Origin: Albidovulum inexpectatum
Lineage (GTDB): Bacteria > Pseudomonadota > Alphaproteobacteria > Rhodobacterales > Rhodobacteraceae
Direction: 5' to 3'
Assembly (NCBI RefSeq): GCF_002927635.1
Contig: NZ_PRDS01000008.1
Span: forward strand, 50,735-114,734
Length of the DNA: 64,000 nucleotides
Below the pieces are notes generated by a model. The model was given only the letters and a program-made list of their open reading frames with translations. It did not search any database and was not told the DNA's origin. This document shows positions 54,461-62,420 of this stretch, piece after piece. Positions within the stretch are counted from its first letter, which is position 1. The number at the start of each line of letters is the position of its first letter. Position numbers and translations under genes: made by a program.

Positions 54461-55137
54461 CGGATCAGACGCAAGAGCCTGTGCCCCGCTCCGGGGGCAA
54501 TTAGCGCAGAGGCGGCGAATCCCGCGATGAACCCGCCAAGATCGGCAATCCAGTCGGGCTTGGACCCCAGAAGGGCGCCAAACACAAGCTGCGCCCCCAG
54601 CAGGAAGCCAATCAGGGAAAAGGCGCGCGCCCGGTTGGCATGTGCCTGGCCAAGGCGCGCCCAGAGGATATAGGTGAACGCCCCGATTAGGCCATAAGCG
54701 CCGGGATAGGCGCCCAGCAGCCAGGCCGTTGTCCCCGGAACGAGGGAATAGATCACCCCGCCGGAAATCGTTGCCAGCAAGAAGATCGCAACGACGGCAA
54801 ATCCGGAAAAGACCTCGCCCACGAACTTGCCCAATGCCAGAACAAAGACGATGGCCAGCAGGGCATGTGTGAAGCTGCCATGGACCAGGGCATAGGTCAG
54901 AAGCCGCATCGCATAATCCGGGACGAACCGCCCGGTGGCCAGCATCTGGTCCAGCATCTGGGGCTCCAGCGCAAGCGTCTGGGCCGCCAGATTGCGCCAG
55001 CCGATCCCGGCCTGGCCGCCCGCAAGGCCAAGGGCCCCGGCATTGATCCAAAGCTCGACCGCGGCCAGTGGCAGCACGATGACCCACACGGCCCAGGGCA
55101 GGGGGTGAACGGGTGGTTCGTCATATCCCGGACGCAT
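54451..55137 (-). CDS. Rhomboid-family membrane protein, apparently without protease residues
   Basis: 228 residues with about six hydrophobic segments and the rhomboid layout. The helix-2 region TYALVHGSFTHALLAIVFVL has the family His residues, but alanine replaces the oxyanion asparagine of HxxxN. The GxSG serine loop is replaced by LLGAYPGAYGLIGAF (142-154), with no serine. The helix-6 histidine before LGGF is aspartate (ADLGGFIAGF, 198-207). Thus all three key residues are absent by eye, pointing to a pseudoprotease. I start at ATG 55135-55137 (MRPGYDEPPVHPLPW); the frame extends to 55194. It is divergent from trpS. Confidence 0.82.
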   Translation of the reverse strand: MRPGYDEPPVHPLPWAVWVIVLPLAAVELWINAGALGLAGGQAGIGWRNLAAQTLALEPQMLDQMLATGRFVPDYAMRLLTYALVHGSFTHALLAIVFVLALGKFVGEVFSGFAVVAIFLLATISGGVIYSLVPGTTAWLLGAYPGAYGLIGAFTYILWARLGQAHANRARAFSLIGFLLGAQLVFGALLGSKPDWIADLGGFIAGFAASALIAPGAGHRLLRLIRQR

Positions 55138-55225
55138 TCGGCACTGCCCCCCATGTTGACGCTGCTTTGACCCTGCGATACGCGAACGGGGCATGAAATT
55201 CCATAGCCCAAGCTAGGGGACCAAG

Positions 55226-56263
55226 ATGACCGAAGCCACAGCGCCCAAGTTCAAACCCCGCATCTTTTCGGGTATCCAGCCGTCGGGCGGGCTGACGCTG
55301 GGCAATTACCTGGGCGCGCTCAAGCGATTTGTCGAAAAGCAGGAAGAAGGGATCGAGACGATCTACTGCCTTGTCGATCTGCACGCGATCACCGTCTGGC
55401 AGGATCCGGACAAGCTGCGCGACAACACGCGCGAGGCCGCTGCGACCTTCCTGGCTGCCGGGATCGATCCCAAGAGGTCCATCCTGTTCAACCAGTCCCA
55501 GGTTGCCGCCCATGCAGAGCTTGCCTGGGTGTTGAACTGTGTCGCGCGCATGGGCTGGATGAATCGCATGACGCAGTGGAAGGACAAGGCCGGCAAGAAT
55601 CGCGAGAATGCCTCGGTCGGGCTGTTCGCCTATCCCACGCTGATGGCGGCCGACATCCTTTTGTATCACGCCACGCATGTTCCCGTGGGCGAGGATCAGA
55701 AACAGCATGTCGAGCTGACCCGCGACATCGCGACCAAGTTCAATCACGATTACGGTGTGGATTTCTTCCCCCTTCCCGAGCCGGTGATCGAAGGGGCTGC
55801 GACACGCGTGATGAGCCTGCGCGATGGCACGAAGAAGATGTCGAAATCCGACCCTTCGGACCAGTCGCGCATCAACCTGACGGACGATCCCGACACGATC
55901 GCCCAGAAGATTCGCAAGGCCCGGACCGATCCCGAACCACTGCCCGAGTCCCTCGACGGGCTGAAGGACCGCCCCGAGGCGCGCAACCTGGTCAACATCT
56001 ATGCCGCGCTGGCCGACACGACCCCTCAGTCGGTACTGGACCGCTTTGGAGGTCAGGGCTTCGGCGTTTTCAAGCCGGCCCTGGCCGAGCTGGTGGTCGA
56101 GAAGATCTCTCCCATTTCGGCCGAGGCCAAGCGCCTGATGGCCGATACCGCAGAGATCGATCGCATCCTTGGCGAAGGCGCACAACGCGCCGAGGCCATA
56201 GCACAGCCGATCCTGCAGCGGGCCTATGACATCGTGGGGTTCGTGCGCAGCCGCCGCGCCTAG
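55226..56263 (+). CDS. trpS: Tryptophanyl-tRNA synthetase
   Basis: Class I synthetase, 345 residues. The HIGH-equivalent is [20 protein letters not shown], the KMSKS loop is [16 protein letters not shown], and the tryptophan pocket region [20 protein letters not shown] is intact. AGGGGACC lies before ATG 55226. Two TTGAC hexamers (55156 and 55167) lie upstream without a clear -10. The stop is followed by a 255-base gap with its own regulatory signals, so its transcript probably ends or reads into the small-RNA unit. Confidence 0.97.
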   Translation: MTEATAPKFKPRIFSGIQPSGGLTLGNYLGALKRFVEKQEEGIETIYCLVDLHAITVWQDPDKLRDNTREAAATFLAAGIDPKRSILFNQSQVAAHAELAWVLNCVARMGWMNRMTQWKDKAGKNRENASVGLFAYPTLMAADILLYHATHVPVGEDQKQHVELTRDIATKFNHDYGVDFFPLPEPVIEGAATRVMSLRDGTKKMSKSDPSDQSRINLTDDPDTIAQKIRKARTDPEPLPESLDGLKDRPEARNLVNIYAALADTTPQSVLDRFGGQGFGVFKPALAELVVEKISPISAEAKRLMADTAEIDRILGEGAQRAEAIAQPILQRAYDIVGFVRSRRA

Positions 56264-56277
56264 CGGCCGCGCTTGGA

Positions 56278-56311
56278 CTGTCACGAAACTGAAACGTGAC
56301 AGGCATATACA
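56278..56311 (+). promoter_or_regulatory. Pho-box-like promoter in the trpS downstream gap
   Basis: CTGTCAC-GAAA-CTGAAAC (56278-56295) has two 7-base direct-repeat halves with an 11-base period, as in PhoB boxes (CTGTCAT-N4-CTGTCAT). A -10 TATACA (56306-56311) follows after exactly ten bases, the geometry of Pho promoters. The same DNA also forms a palindrome CTGTCAC-N11-GTGACAG (56278-56302), so a different dimeric regulator is possible. Confidence 0.5.
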
Positions 56312-56317
56312 CGCCCT

Positions 56318-56430
56318 GTCCGCCCGTTCGTCCCAGGACATCCCCAAGGCGGCGGGCAGCCCGAGGCCCCCGGGGTTCATCCCGCCCCAACACGGTCTGG
56401 AAGGCCCTCACCCGCGTGGTGAGGGCCTTT
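56318..56430 (+). ncRNA. Candidate small RNA downstream of trpS
   Basis: A stretch of about 113 nt lies between the Pho-box-like promoter and a strong intrinsic terminator, with no ribosome site or conserved-looking frame. GC-rich internal pairing is possible around GAGGCCCCCGGGG. It resembles no RNA family I can name; 4.5S, 6S and tmRNA hallmarks are absent. The alternative is simply the trpS 3' untranslated region. Confidence 0.4.
56401..56430 (+). terminator. Intrinsic terminator ending the trpS-downstream unit
   Basis: AAGGCCCTCAC (56401-56411) pairs perfectly with GTGAGGGCCTT (56419-56429), loop CCGCGTG, then TTT. Confidence 0.85.
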
Positions 56431-56518
56431 GCGGTCTTGCACATCTTGTGTTCGCGTCTGTCACTACCCCCAACGTCACCGATGATCCAGGATGGACGAA
56501 ATCGCGGAGGGAGTCGCC

Positions 56519-57013
56519 ATGACCTACACGGCCCCGGCTGGAATGCGCATCGGACATGTTCACCTGAAGGTCGCCGACCTGGACCGAGCGGTCGGTTTTT
56601 GGTCGGGCGTCTTGGGTCTTGAGATCATGCAACGCCATGGAAACGACGCCGCATTCCTGTCGGCCGGTGCGTACCATCACCACATCGGCCTGAACACATG
56701 GGAAAGCAAAGGGGGAACGCCGCCCGCCCCCGGTCATACCGGCCTGTACCACGTAGCTCTGCTTTATCCCGATCGCAGAGCCTTGGCGCAGGCCGTGCGA
56801 CAGGTTATCGAAGCGGGATACCCGCTGGAGGGCGCGGCCGATCACGGCGTCAGCGAGGCAGTCTATCTGCGCGACCCAGATGGGAACGGGGTGGAACTGT
56901 ATCGTGACCGCCCGAGAGCCGAATGGCCGTTCGATTCCGATGGGCGATTGGCGATGGTCACGCGACGGCTGGATCTGGCTGCGCTGCTGGCCGAAGCCGA
57001 CGAAGATCGCTAG
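56519..57013 (+). CDS. VOC-superfamily protein (glyoxalase/extradiol dioxygenase fold)
   Basis: 164 residues. One pair of vicinal-oxygen-chelate modules: the first is MRIGHVHLKVADLDRAVGFW with metal-ligand His, followed by GAYHHHIGLNTW. The second is TGLYHVALLYPDRRALAQAV and ends with VYLRDPDGNGVELYRDRP, where the glutamate is a likely ligand. This resembles CatE/catechol-2,3-dioxygenase-like proteins in Firmicutes and alphaproteobacteria, but the substrate is unknown. I start at ATG 56519 because GGAGGG lies about nine bases upstream. It is convergent with kpsT, with the stops overlapping by four bases. Confidence 0.85.
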   Translation: MTYTAPAGMRIGHVHLKVADLDRAVGFWSGVLGLEIMQRHGNDAAFLSAGAYHHHIGLNTWESKGGTPPAPGHTGLYHVALLYPDRRALAQAVRQVIEAGYPLEGAADHGVSEAVYLRDPDGNGVELYRDRPRAEWPFDSDGRLAMVTRRLDLAALLAEADEDR

Positions 57014-57663
57014 CCCAGATTGGCCTCGTGGCGGGCAATCGCTTCCTCGATGTCGGGATAGAAGATGGCCTCGCCATGTTCGAGGACAATTCCAGCGGTG
57101 CAATACTCGCGCAGCGTCGCATTCGAATGTGACACCATCACAAGTCCGGACCGTTCAAGTCTTTCCCGAAAGACGGCAAGCGATTTCTTGCGGAACTGCG
57201 CATCGCCCACGGCGGTGATCTCATCGACCAGGTACCAGTCGAACTTCAGAGCCATGGACAGGCCGAAGGCCAGACGGGCGCGCATCCCCGCGGAATAGGA
57301 CCGAACCGGCATGCGCATGAACTCGCCCAGTTCCGAGAACTCCTCGACATATTTGACCAGAGCGTCGGTATCGACGCCATAGATACGCGCCACGAAACGC
57401 GCGTTCTGCAGACCGCTGAGGTCAGGGGCAAAGCTGCCGGCGAATCCCATCGGCCAGGACACCGTGCCGTGACGTACGATCCTGCCCGAACTGATCTTGA
57501 CCGTGCCAGCGATCATTCCAATCAGTGTGGACTTCCCGGCGCCATTCCGGCCCAGCAGGCCAACCTTGGTCCCTGACGGCAGGGTCAGGTTGAGATCACG
57601 CAACAAGACCTTGCGCCCATCGCGCGTCGGATAGGATTTCGAGACGTGGCAGAATTGCAGCAT
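57010..57663 (-). CDS. kpsT: Capsular polysaccharide export ATPase, KpsT type
   Basis: 217 residues, ATPase of a group 2 capsule ABC exporter in the inner membrane. Walker A GRNGAGKST is at 38-46. The signature helix region SAGMRARLAFGLSMALKFDW and Walker B YLVDEITAVGDAQFRKK are exactly of the KpsT/Wzt kind. It has no C-terminal carbohydrate-binding domain, which separates KpsT from Wzt of O-antigen export. It lies 22 bases after kpsE on the same strand; the matching permease kpsM is divergent, beyond kpsE. Confidence 0.92.
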   Translation of the reverse strand: MLQFCHVSKSYPTRDGRKVLLRDLNLTLPSGTKVGLLGRNGAGKSTLIGMIAGTVKISSGRIVRHGTVSWPMGFAGSFAPDLSGLQNARFVARIYGVDTDALVKYVEEFSELGEFMRMPVRSYSAGMRARLAFGLSMALKFDWYLVDEITAVGDAQFRKKSLAVFRERLERSGLVMVSHSNATLREYCTAGIVLEHGEAIFYPDIEEAIARHEANLG

Positions 57664-57685
57664 CGGATCCGTCAGTCCCGCCGGG

Positions 57686-59185
57686 TCATCGCGAATCCCG
57701 CACGTTGTAATACAGCACCATGCTGATGCTCCATGCGAGGAACAGGAACACCGCGGACAGGAATGTCAGCAGCGCCCGGCGTGGATAAAGCGATTCCTCG
57801 GCAAGCGTGGGTTGAATATGCGGCGCCAGATAGCGTGCCTGCCGGCGCGCCTCGGCCCGCGCCAGGGTGAGATTGGCCAGCGCCTGGGTATAGGCCTGGG
57901 CGGCGAATTCAAGATCGGTGCGGAGTTCTTCGTACCGGCCGATCACATCGGTGATGGCCACGTCGATGCCACCGATGCCAAGCTTTGTGCGCTCGGCCTC
58001 GATCCGGGCCGAGATTGCATCGATGCGCCGATTGGCCTGCTGCACCCGCTGGTCGTCCTCGGTCACATAGGACAGCAGCGTATCGCGCTCGACCAGGGCC
58101 TGTGCAAGCTCGGACTGCAGGGCGCTGAGAAGGCCCATCTGGCCGGCAACGTCGGCCTCGGGGTTCATGATCCGGTATTCGCTGCGGAACTCGGCCAGCT
58201 TGCGGCGCTGCTCACGCAGGGCCTTTTCGGCGTCCTGAACGTCCAGCATCGCGTAGCGGATCGCGTCCTGACGGGCCTGTTCGGAAAGCTCATTCACCAG
58301 CTTGCCGCTTACTTCAAGGATCGCCTGCGCGATGGCGCGGGCGTCCTCGGGGGTAAAGGCTTCGGTCTGGACGTGGATGATCCCCGAGTTCTTGTCATAG
58401 CTGACATGGACCATCCGGGTCCAATAATCGACCAGATCCTCGATCGACGGATTCTCGGACAGCTTGAATACAGGATCGAATCGTGGCTTGCGGAACAGCG
58501 TTCGCAGATCCAGCCGCTCGTCCACCGCCTTGACCATGCTTTGGCTGGTGATGAATTCATAAAGGATGTCGGCATCCGTGGCCGTTCCGGTGCTCATCTG
58601 GGTCAGGGCGCCCAAGAGGCCCGCTGCAGCACCCGCAGACTGCTCTTCGGACCGGATCGAGAAGGCAACCTCGGAGTGATACTGATCGGCGGCGATGAGA
58701 TAGAGATAGGCCAGAACGGCCAAGGTAGGCACGACAACGACAGCGACGAAGCTGGCCAGCGCAACCCGATGGCGCGGACGCAGCGGAGCTTCGGTCGCGG
58801 GATCTGGAAGATCGACCACCGGCAGCGGCTGCGGAGGTTTGGGAGCGCCGCGCGCCGGCCCCTGACCCGCCGCCGCCCCTTTCGCGGCCGCGGCGCCCGC
58901 CTGACCGCCCGTATTGGCCGGTCCGGGCTGCTGCGCGGCCTTCGGCGCTGCGGCGCCGGAACCCGGTTTGCCCTGCGCGCCTGCCTGGCGTTGCGGTTGC
59001 TGCGCCGGCCGCACGGGCGCAGCCTGCCGCGAGGCTTGGCCCCCGTCATGCTGTGCTTGCGGGCTGGACGCCCTGCCGCCCGCGCCCGATTGCAGCCCTG
59101 CGGATGCGGCAGCCGGGCGCCCGGGCGCGGCCTCCTGCTTGCCTGACGGCTTTGGCGCAATGGGTGCTGGCTTTGGGGTATTCAT
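57686..59185 (-). CDS. kpsE: Capsule export inner-membrane protein, KpsE/CtrB/RkpR type
   Basis: 499 residues, polysaccharide co-polymerase-type protein that links the KpsMT exporter to the outer-membrane channel. An unusually long low-complexity Pro/Ala/Gly/Gln N-terminus (about 1-135) is cytoplasmic. It is followed by a membrane helix (141-163), a periplasmic part with Wzz-like AFSIRSEEQSAGAAAGLLGA and a long coiled coil (ARQDAIRYAMLDVQDAEKAL), and a second helix near the C-terminus (LLTFLSAVFLFLAWSISMVL). Typical KpsE proteins are nearer 380 residues; the excess is the N-terminal extension. It is divergent from kpsM. Confidence 0.88.
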   Translation of the reverse strand: MNTPKPAPIAPKPSGKQEAAPGRPAAASAGLQSGAGGRASSPQAQHDGGQASRQAAPVRPAQQPQRQAGAQGKPGSGAAAPKAAQQPGPANTGGQAGAAAAKGAAAGQGPARGAPKPPQPLPVVDLPDPATEAPLRPRHRVALASFVAVVVVPTLAVLAYLYLIAADQYHSEVAFSIRSEEQSAGAAAGLLGALTQMSTGTATDADILYEFITSQSMVKAVDERLDLRTLFRKPRFDPVFKLSENPSIEDLVDYWTRMVHVSYDKNSGIIHVQTEAFTPEDARAIAQAILEVSGKLVNELSEQARQDAIRYAMLDVQDAEKALREQRRKLAEFRSEYRIMNPEADVAGQMGLLSALQSELAQALVERDTLLSYVTEDDQRVQQANRRIDAISARIEAERTKLGIGGIDVAITDVIGRYEELRTDLEFAAQAYTQALANLTLARAEARRQARYLAPHIQPTLAEESLYPRRALLTFLSAVFLFLAWSISMVLYYNVRDSR

Positions 59186-59255
59186 GCTGGCTCTGTCCTG
59201 CCCGACAATCTGGTGCTATGACGCGCAAGGTATCCATTGGCGAAACGGAAGGCAA

Positions 59256-60071
59256 ATGCCGGCAGACCAGACAGGACATCACGGACCTCTTGTACCGCGC
59301 CGCCTGGTACTGCCTGCGCGTCTTCGGATCATCGCGGCACTGATCATCCGCGAAACGGCCGCGAGGTTTGGGCGCAGCGTGGGCGGTTATCTGTGGGCAA
59401 TCGCCGAGCCCGCCGGCGGTATCCTTCTGTTGTCACTGGCCTTCAGCTTCATCACGCGCACGGCCCCGATCGGCGACAGCTTCATGATGTTCTATGCGTC
59501 GGGACTGGTACCGTTTCTGATGTACAACAACGTCGCCCAAAGCGTGATGATGTCACTGCGTACCAATCGCGGATTGCTGACCTACCCGATCGTGACAGCC
59601 CTTGACACCATTCTTGCCCGGGCGATTCTGGAAACACTGACCTATCTCCTGATCGGTCTCATCCTGGCCTTGGCCATCATGGTTTATGATCAGGTCGAAC
59701 TTCATGTCGATTTTGCCCGCATCCTGATGGCAGTCACCATGGCCTTTGCTCTGGGTCTTGGGATCGGGACGATGAATTGCGTTCTGGTGGGCTTTTTCCC
59801 CACGTGGCAGAACATCTGGGCCATGATCAACCGACCGCTCTTCATCGCTTCGGGCGTGCTGTTCAATTTCAACTCTCTCTCCGAAGATCTGCTGAACATC
59901 CTGTGGTTCAATCCGATCGCACATGTGATCGTCGAGATGCGCGAAGGCATCTTCAACATCGACACGCCCGGCTTTGTGTCCCTGCCCTACGTCTTTGGCA
60001 TAGGGCTGGGCCTTTTTGCCTTCGGCGCGTTCCTTCTCGAGCGCAACGAGAGCTATCTTCTGCAGCAATGA
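59256..60071 (+). CDS. kpsM: Capsular polysaccharide export permease, KpsM type
   Basis: 271 residues, ABC-2 type permease with six hydrophobic segments. The N-terminal amphipathic part LRIIAALIIRETAARFGRSV and GGYLWAIAEPAGGILLLSLA is highly typical of KpsM/CtrC. The C-terminal NPIAHVIVEMREGIFNIDTP is the conserved motif before the last helix. I start at ATG 59256 with ACGGAAGG upstream; the frame extends into kpsE antisense. It overlaps the next glycosyltransferase by ATGA. With kpsT and kpsE it forms an export system for a lipid-linked polysaccharide; the kpsC/kpsS linker genes and the outer-membrane kpsD are not in view. Confidence 0.93.
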   Translation: MPADQTGHHGPLVPRRLVLPARLRIIAALIIRETAARFGRSVGGYLWAIAEPAGGILLLSLAFSFITRTAPIGDSFMMFYASGLVPFLMYNNVAQSVMMSLRTNRGLLTYPIVTALDTILARAILETLTYLLIGLILALAIMVYDQVELHVDFARILMAVTMAFALGLGIGTMNCVLVGFFPTWQNIWAMINRPLFIASGVLFNFNSLSEDLLNILWFNPIAHVIVEMREGIFNIDTPGFVSLPYVFGIGLGLFAFGAFLLERNESYLLQQ

Positions 60072-60997
60072 GGGGTACGGGGCGTCATGTCGCGATCCTG
60101 ATGGCAACCTGCAACGGAGGCCGCTTCGTCCGTGACCAGCTGGAATCCATCCGCCGTCAGGACCACAGCGAATGGTCCCTGATCGTAGGCGACGATGGTT
60201 CGACCGACCAAACGCTGCGTAAGATTCATGAGTTCGCTCACTCAAACCCGAACCACGCGATTCAACTTCGTCACGGACCGCGGAAGGGAAGCACTGCAAA
60301 CTTTCTTCACCTTTTGTGTGACGCCGCCCTAGATACCGATTTTATCGCCTTGGCGGACCAGGACGACGTCTGGTTGCCAGACAAGCTATCGCGCGCCATA
60401 GCTGCCTTGGAAGCCGCCGGATCGGGCCCGGCCCTGTATGGTGCGCGCACTGTGATCGTCGATCACCAGCTAAAGAGACTTGGATTGTCACCCTTGTTCG
60501 CGCGGAAGCCAACATTTGGCAACGCGCTGGTGCAGAACATCGCAGGGGGGAACACCATGGTATTGAACCGGAAGGCGCACGATCTCGTCATCGCCGCCGG
60601 TGCGGGCCTGGAGCCGGTCTGCCATGACTGGTGGCTTTACCAACTGATTTCCGGCTGCGGTGGTCAGGTGATCTACGACCCGCACCCCTGCCTTTTGTAC
60701 CGCCAACATGAAGCGAACCAGATCGGATCGAACATGGCACTTGCCGGACGAATACGGCGAATATCGGCTGTTCTGAGCGGCCGTTTCAGCGAATGGAACA
60801 CACGCAACATACGGTGTCTTCGTCAAGTTTCACATTTGCTCACCGACGAAGCCAGAGAAATCCTGGACCGTTTTGAGCAGCTGCGCCATCAGCGAGGCTT
60901 CCTTGCACTGACCCGTCTGAGGGGGGCCGGTGTGTATCGCCAAACCGCTGCGGGCAACGCTTCCTTGGCATTGGCAGCTATGCTGGGAAGATTGTGA
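60068..60997 (+). CDS. Glycosyltransferase family 2 protein
   Basis: 309 residues, GT-A fold. The nucleotide-sugar site VAILMATCNGGRFVRDQLES and IVGDDGSTDQTLRKI, with the metal DxD-like motif in IALADQDDVWLPDKL, identify it as GT2, close to rhamnosyltransferase-like enzymes. The middle GGNTMVLNRKAHDLV and DWWLYQLISGCGGQVIYDP fit the acceptor-side region. ATG 60068 overlaps the kpsM stop. Likely adds a sugar to the capsule repeat unit; donor and acceptor cannot be told. Composition here is still fairly GC-rich, shifting at its 3' end. Confidence 0.88.
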   Translation: MRGTGRHVAILMATCNGGRFVRDQLESIRRQDHSEWSLIVGDDGSTDQTLRKIHEFAHSNPNHAIQLRHGPRKGSTANFLHLLCDAALDTDFIALADQDDVWLPDKLSRAIAALEAAGSGPALYGARTVIVDHQLKRLGLSPLFARKPTFGNALVQNIAGGNTMVLNRKAHDLVIAAGAGLEPVCHDWWLYQLISGCGGQVIYDPHPCLLYRQHEANQIGSNMALAGRIRRISAVLSGRFSEWNTRNIRCLRQVSHLLTDEAREILDRFEQLRHQRGFLALTRLRGAGVYRQTAAGNASLALAAMLGRL

Positions 60998-61076
60998 CGG
61001 CCGGTCAGACAGAAATCGTGTACACTCGCACCTCGGAGGTGGTTAGCCAGGACGCGAGGGCAGGAAAGAAAAAAGC

Positions 61077-62420
61077 ATGGCACTTTTGCGAAAATTTTTT
61101 CACATCTTGAAACCGGTACATTTCCGCAAATTTTTTTCTGTTGCGCGTCAGGACGGACCAGCCGAGGCACTTCGCCGCGCAGCATACTTTTCCAGACTGA
61201 TAATATCCGATGCGGCACGCTCTGACGTACGACAATACGGACGGGCCGATGAAGTTCCAACCCGCCTGGGTGGATTCTTTCCGTTCTGGACAGAGATAAG
61301 CAAGGCAGACGCCTTTCATATTTCGACACCATCCATCAAGCGGATACGGAAACGCCGGCTTGCCATCATTGGCGATCTGAACCTGCCCCAGTGCCGGAAA
61401 TACCGTGTCGAACAGGTTAACGATCTATGGCGATGTGCCGATGCTGAAGTGGAGTATTCACACTACGAAGATTTCCCCAGATCGGCAAGAATTATGCAAA
61501 ATGCCACACACGTGATGTTTTACAGGCTCAAGACTCAAGACATCACATGCGATTATCTTTATGAAGCACGGCGCCTGGGACTTCCTGTGGCATACGATAT
61601 TGATGACCCATTGTTTTCCGTAGCTGCATATCAGAATTACGGCGCCGCCCAGACATTTGATCGAAGCCTGATGGATCACTTCCTGCGGGAAGCGCCGAGA
61701 TACGCTGCATTCATGGATGCATGTGACGTTGTGTGCGTCAGCACCCCTACTCTTGCAGCACTCGCGCGACAGCACACACCGAGGCCAGTTTTCGTTCGTC
61801 GAAATTTCGCCGACAAGCACACTCTCGCTTCAGGCAGTCGCGCAATTCAAGACGCAATACCACACAAGTCAGGATCAACACCGTTCACCTTCTCGATTTC
61901 CACAGGCTCGACCGGAAGAAGCGCGGACTTCCGGGACGCATTCAACGCCCTTGGCGATATTTCCCGGGAACAACCAAATTTACGCATCGTCATAATCGGT
62001 CATTTCAGGATGAACGATGTTCCAAGACGGATTCGCGACCGTGTAAAGCTAGTCCCTTTTGTGGACTACGATCAGTATTTGACGCATCTTGCCCGCTCAG
62101 ACTGCAACTTGATCCCAATGGCTGACGATCTTTTCAATCGATGCAAGAGTGGGGTCCGCGTCATTGATTCTTGTGCCGCGGCTGTTCCAGCCATAGTTAC
62201 GCAGGTCGGAGATGGAAGGAACCTGGTGCAAAACAGCCAGACAGGCATCGTATTGAATAAGGACACTGGGTGGAAAGAAGCGATTTCGATCATGGTCTCT
62301 GATCGCGATCGCACCATGAAAATGGGGCAAGCGGCTCGCCGCTTGATCGAAAGCCGCTGGTCTGCATCCATGGATGAACAGATTGTAGATCCTCAATTCA
62401 AGCATTGGTTCCTGTCATGA
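61077..62420 (+). CDS. Glycosyltransferase, GT-B fold (family 4-like)
   Basis: 447 residues. The sequence divides into an N-terminal half ending around HVMFYRLKTQDITCDYLYEA and LGLPVAYDIDDPLFSVAAYQ, which matches capsule and surface glycan transferases. The C-terminal Rossmann half has FTFSISTGSTGRSADFRDAF, IVIIGHFRMNDVPRRIRDRV and a terminal SGVRVIDSCAAAVPAIVTQV with the usual nucleotide contact. The start ATG 61077 follows GGAAAG. Base composition is clearly AT-richer than the rest of the window. A palindrome CACCTCGGAGGTG (61030-61042) lies upstream. Overlaps the next gene by ATGA. Confidence 0.8.
   Translation: MALLRKFFHILKPVHFRKFFSVARQDGPAEALRRAAYFSRLIISDAARSDVRQYGRADEVPTRLGGFFPFWTEISKADAFHISTPSIKRIRKRRLAIIGDLNLPQCRKYRVEQVNDLWRCADAEVEYSHYEDFPRSARIMQNATHVMFYRLKTQDITCDYLYEARRLGLPVAYDIDDPLFSVAAYQNYGAAQTFDRSLMDHFLREAPRYAAFMDACDVVCVSTPTLAALARQHTPRPVFVRRNFADKHTLASGSRAIQDAIPHKSGSTPFTFSISTGSTGRSADFRDAFNALGDISREQPNLRIVIIGHFRMNDVPRRIRDRVKLVPFVDYDQYLTHLARSDCNLIPMADDLFNRCKSGVRVIDSCAAAVPAIVTQVGDGRNLVQNSQTGIVLNKDTGWKEAISIMVSDRDRTMKMGQAARRLIESRWSASMDEQIVDPQFKHWFLS

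Noticed and set aside
61030..61042. CACCTCGGAGGTG palindrome before the first AT-rich glycosyltransferase as a regulatory site
   Set aside because: The arms are only six bases around a single base and could arise by chance; there is no promoter around it, so it is mentioned only in the gene entry.
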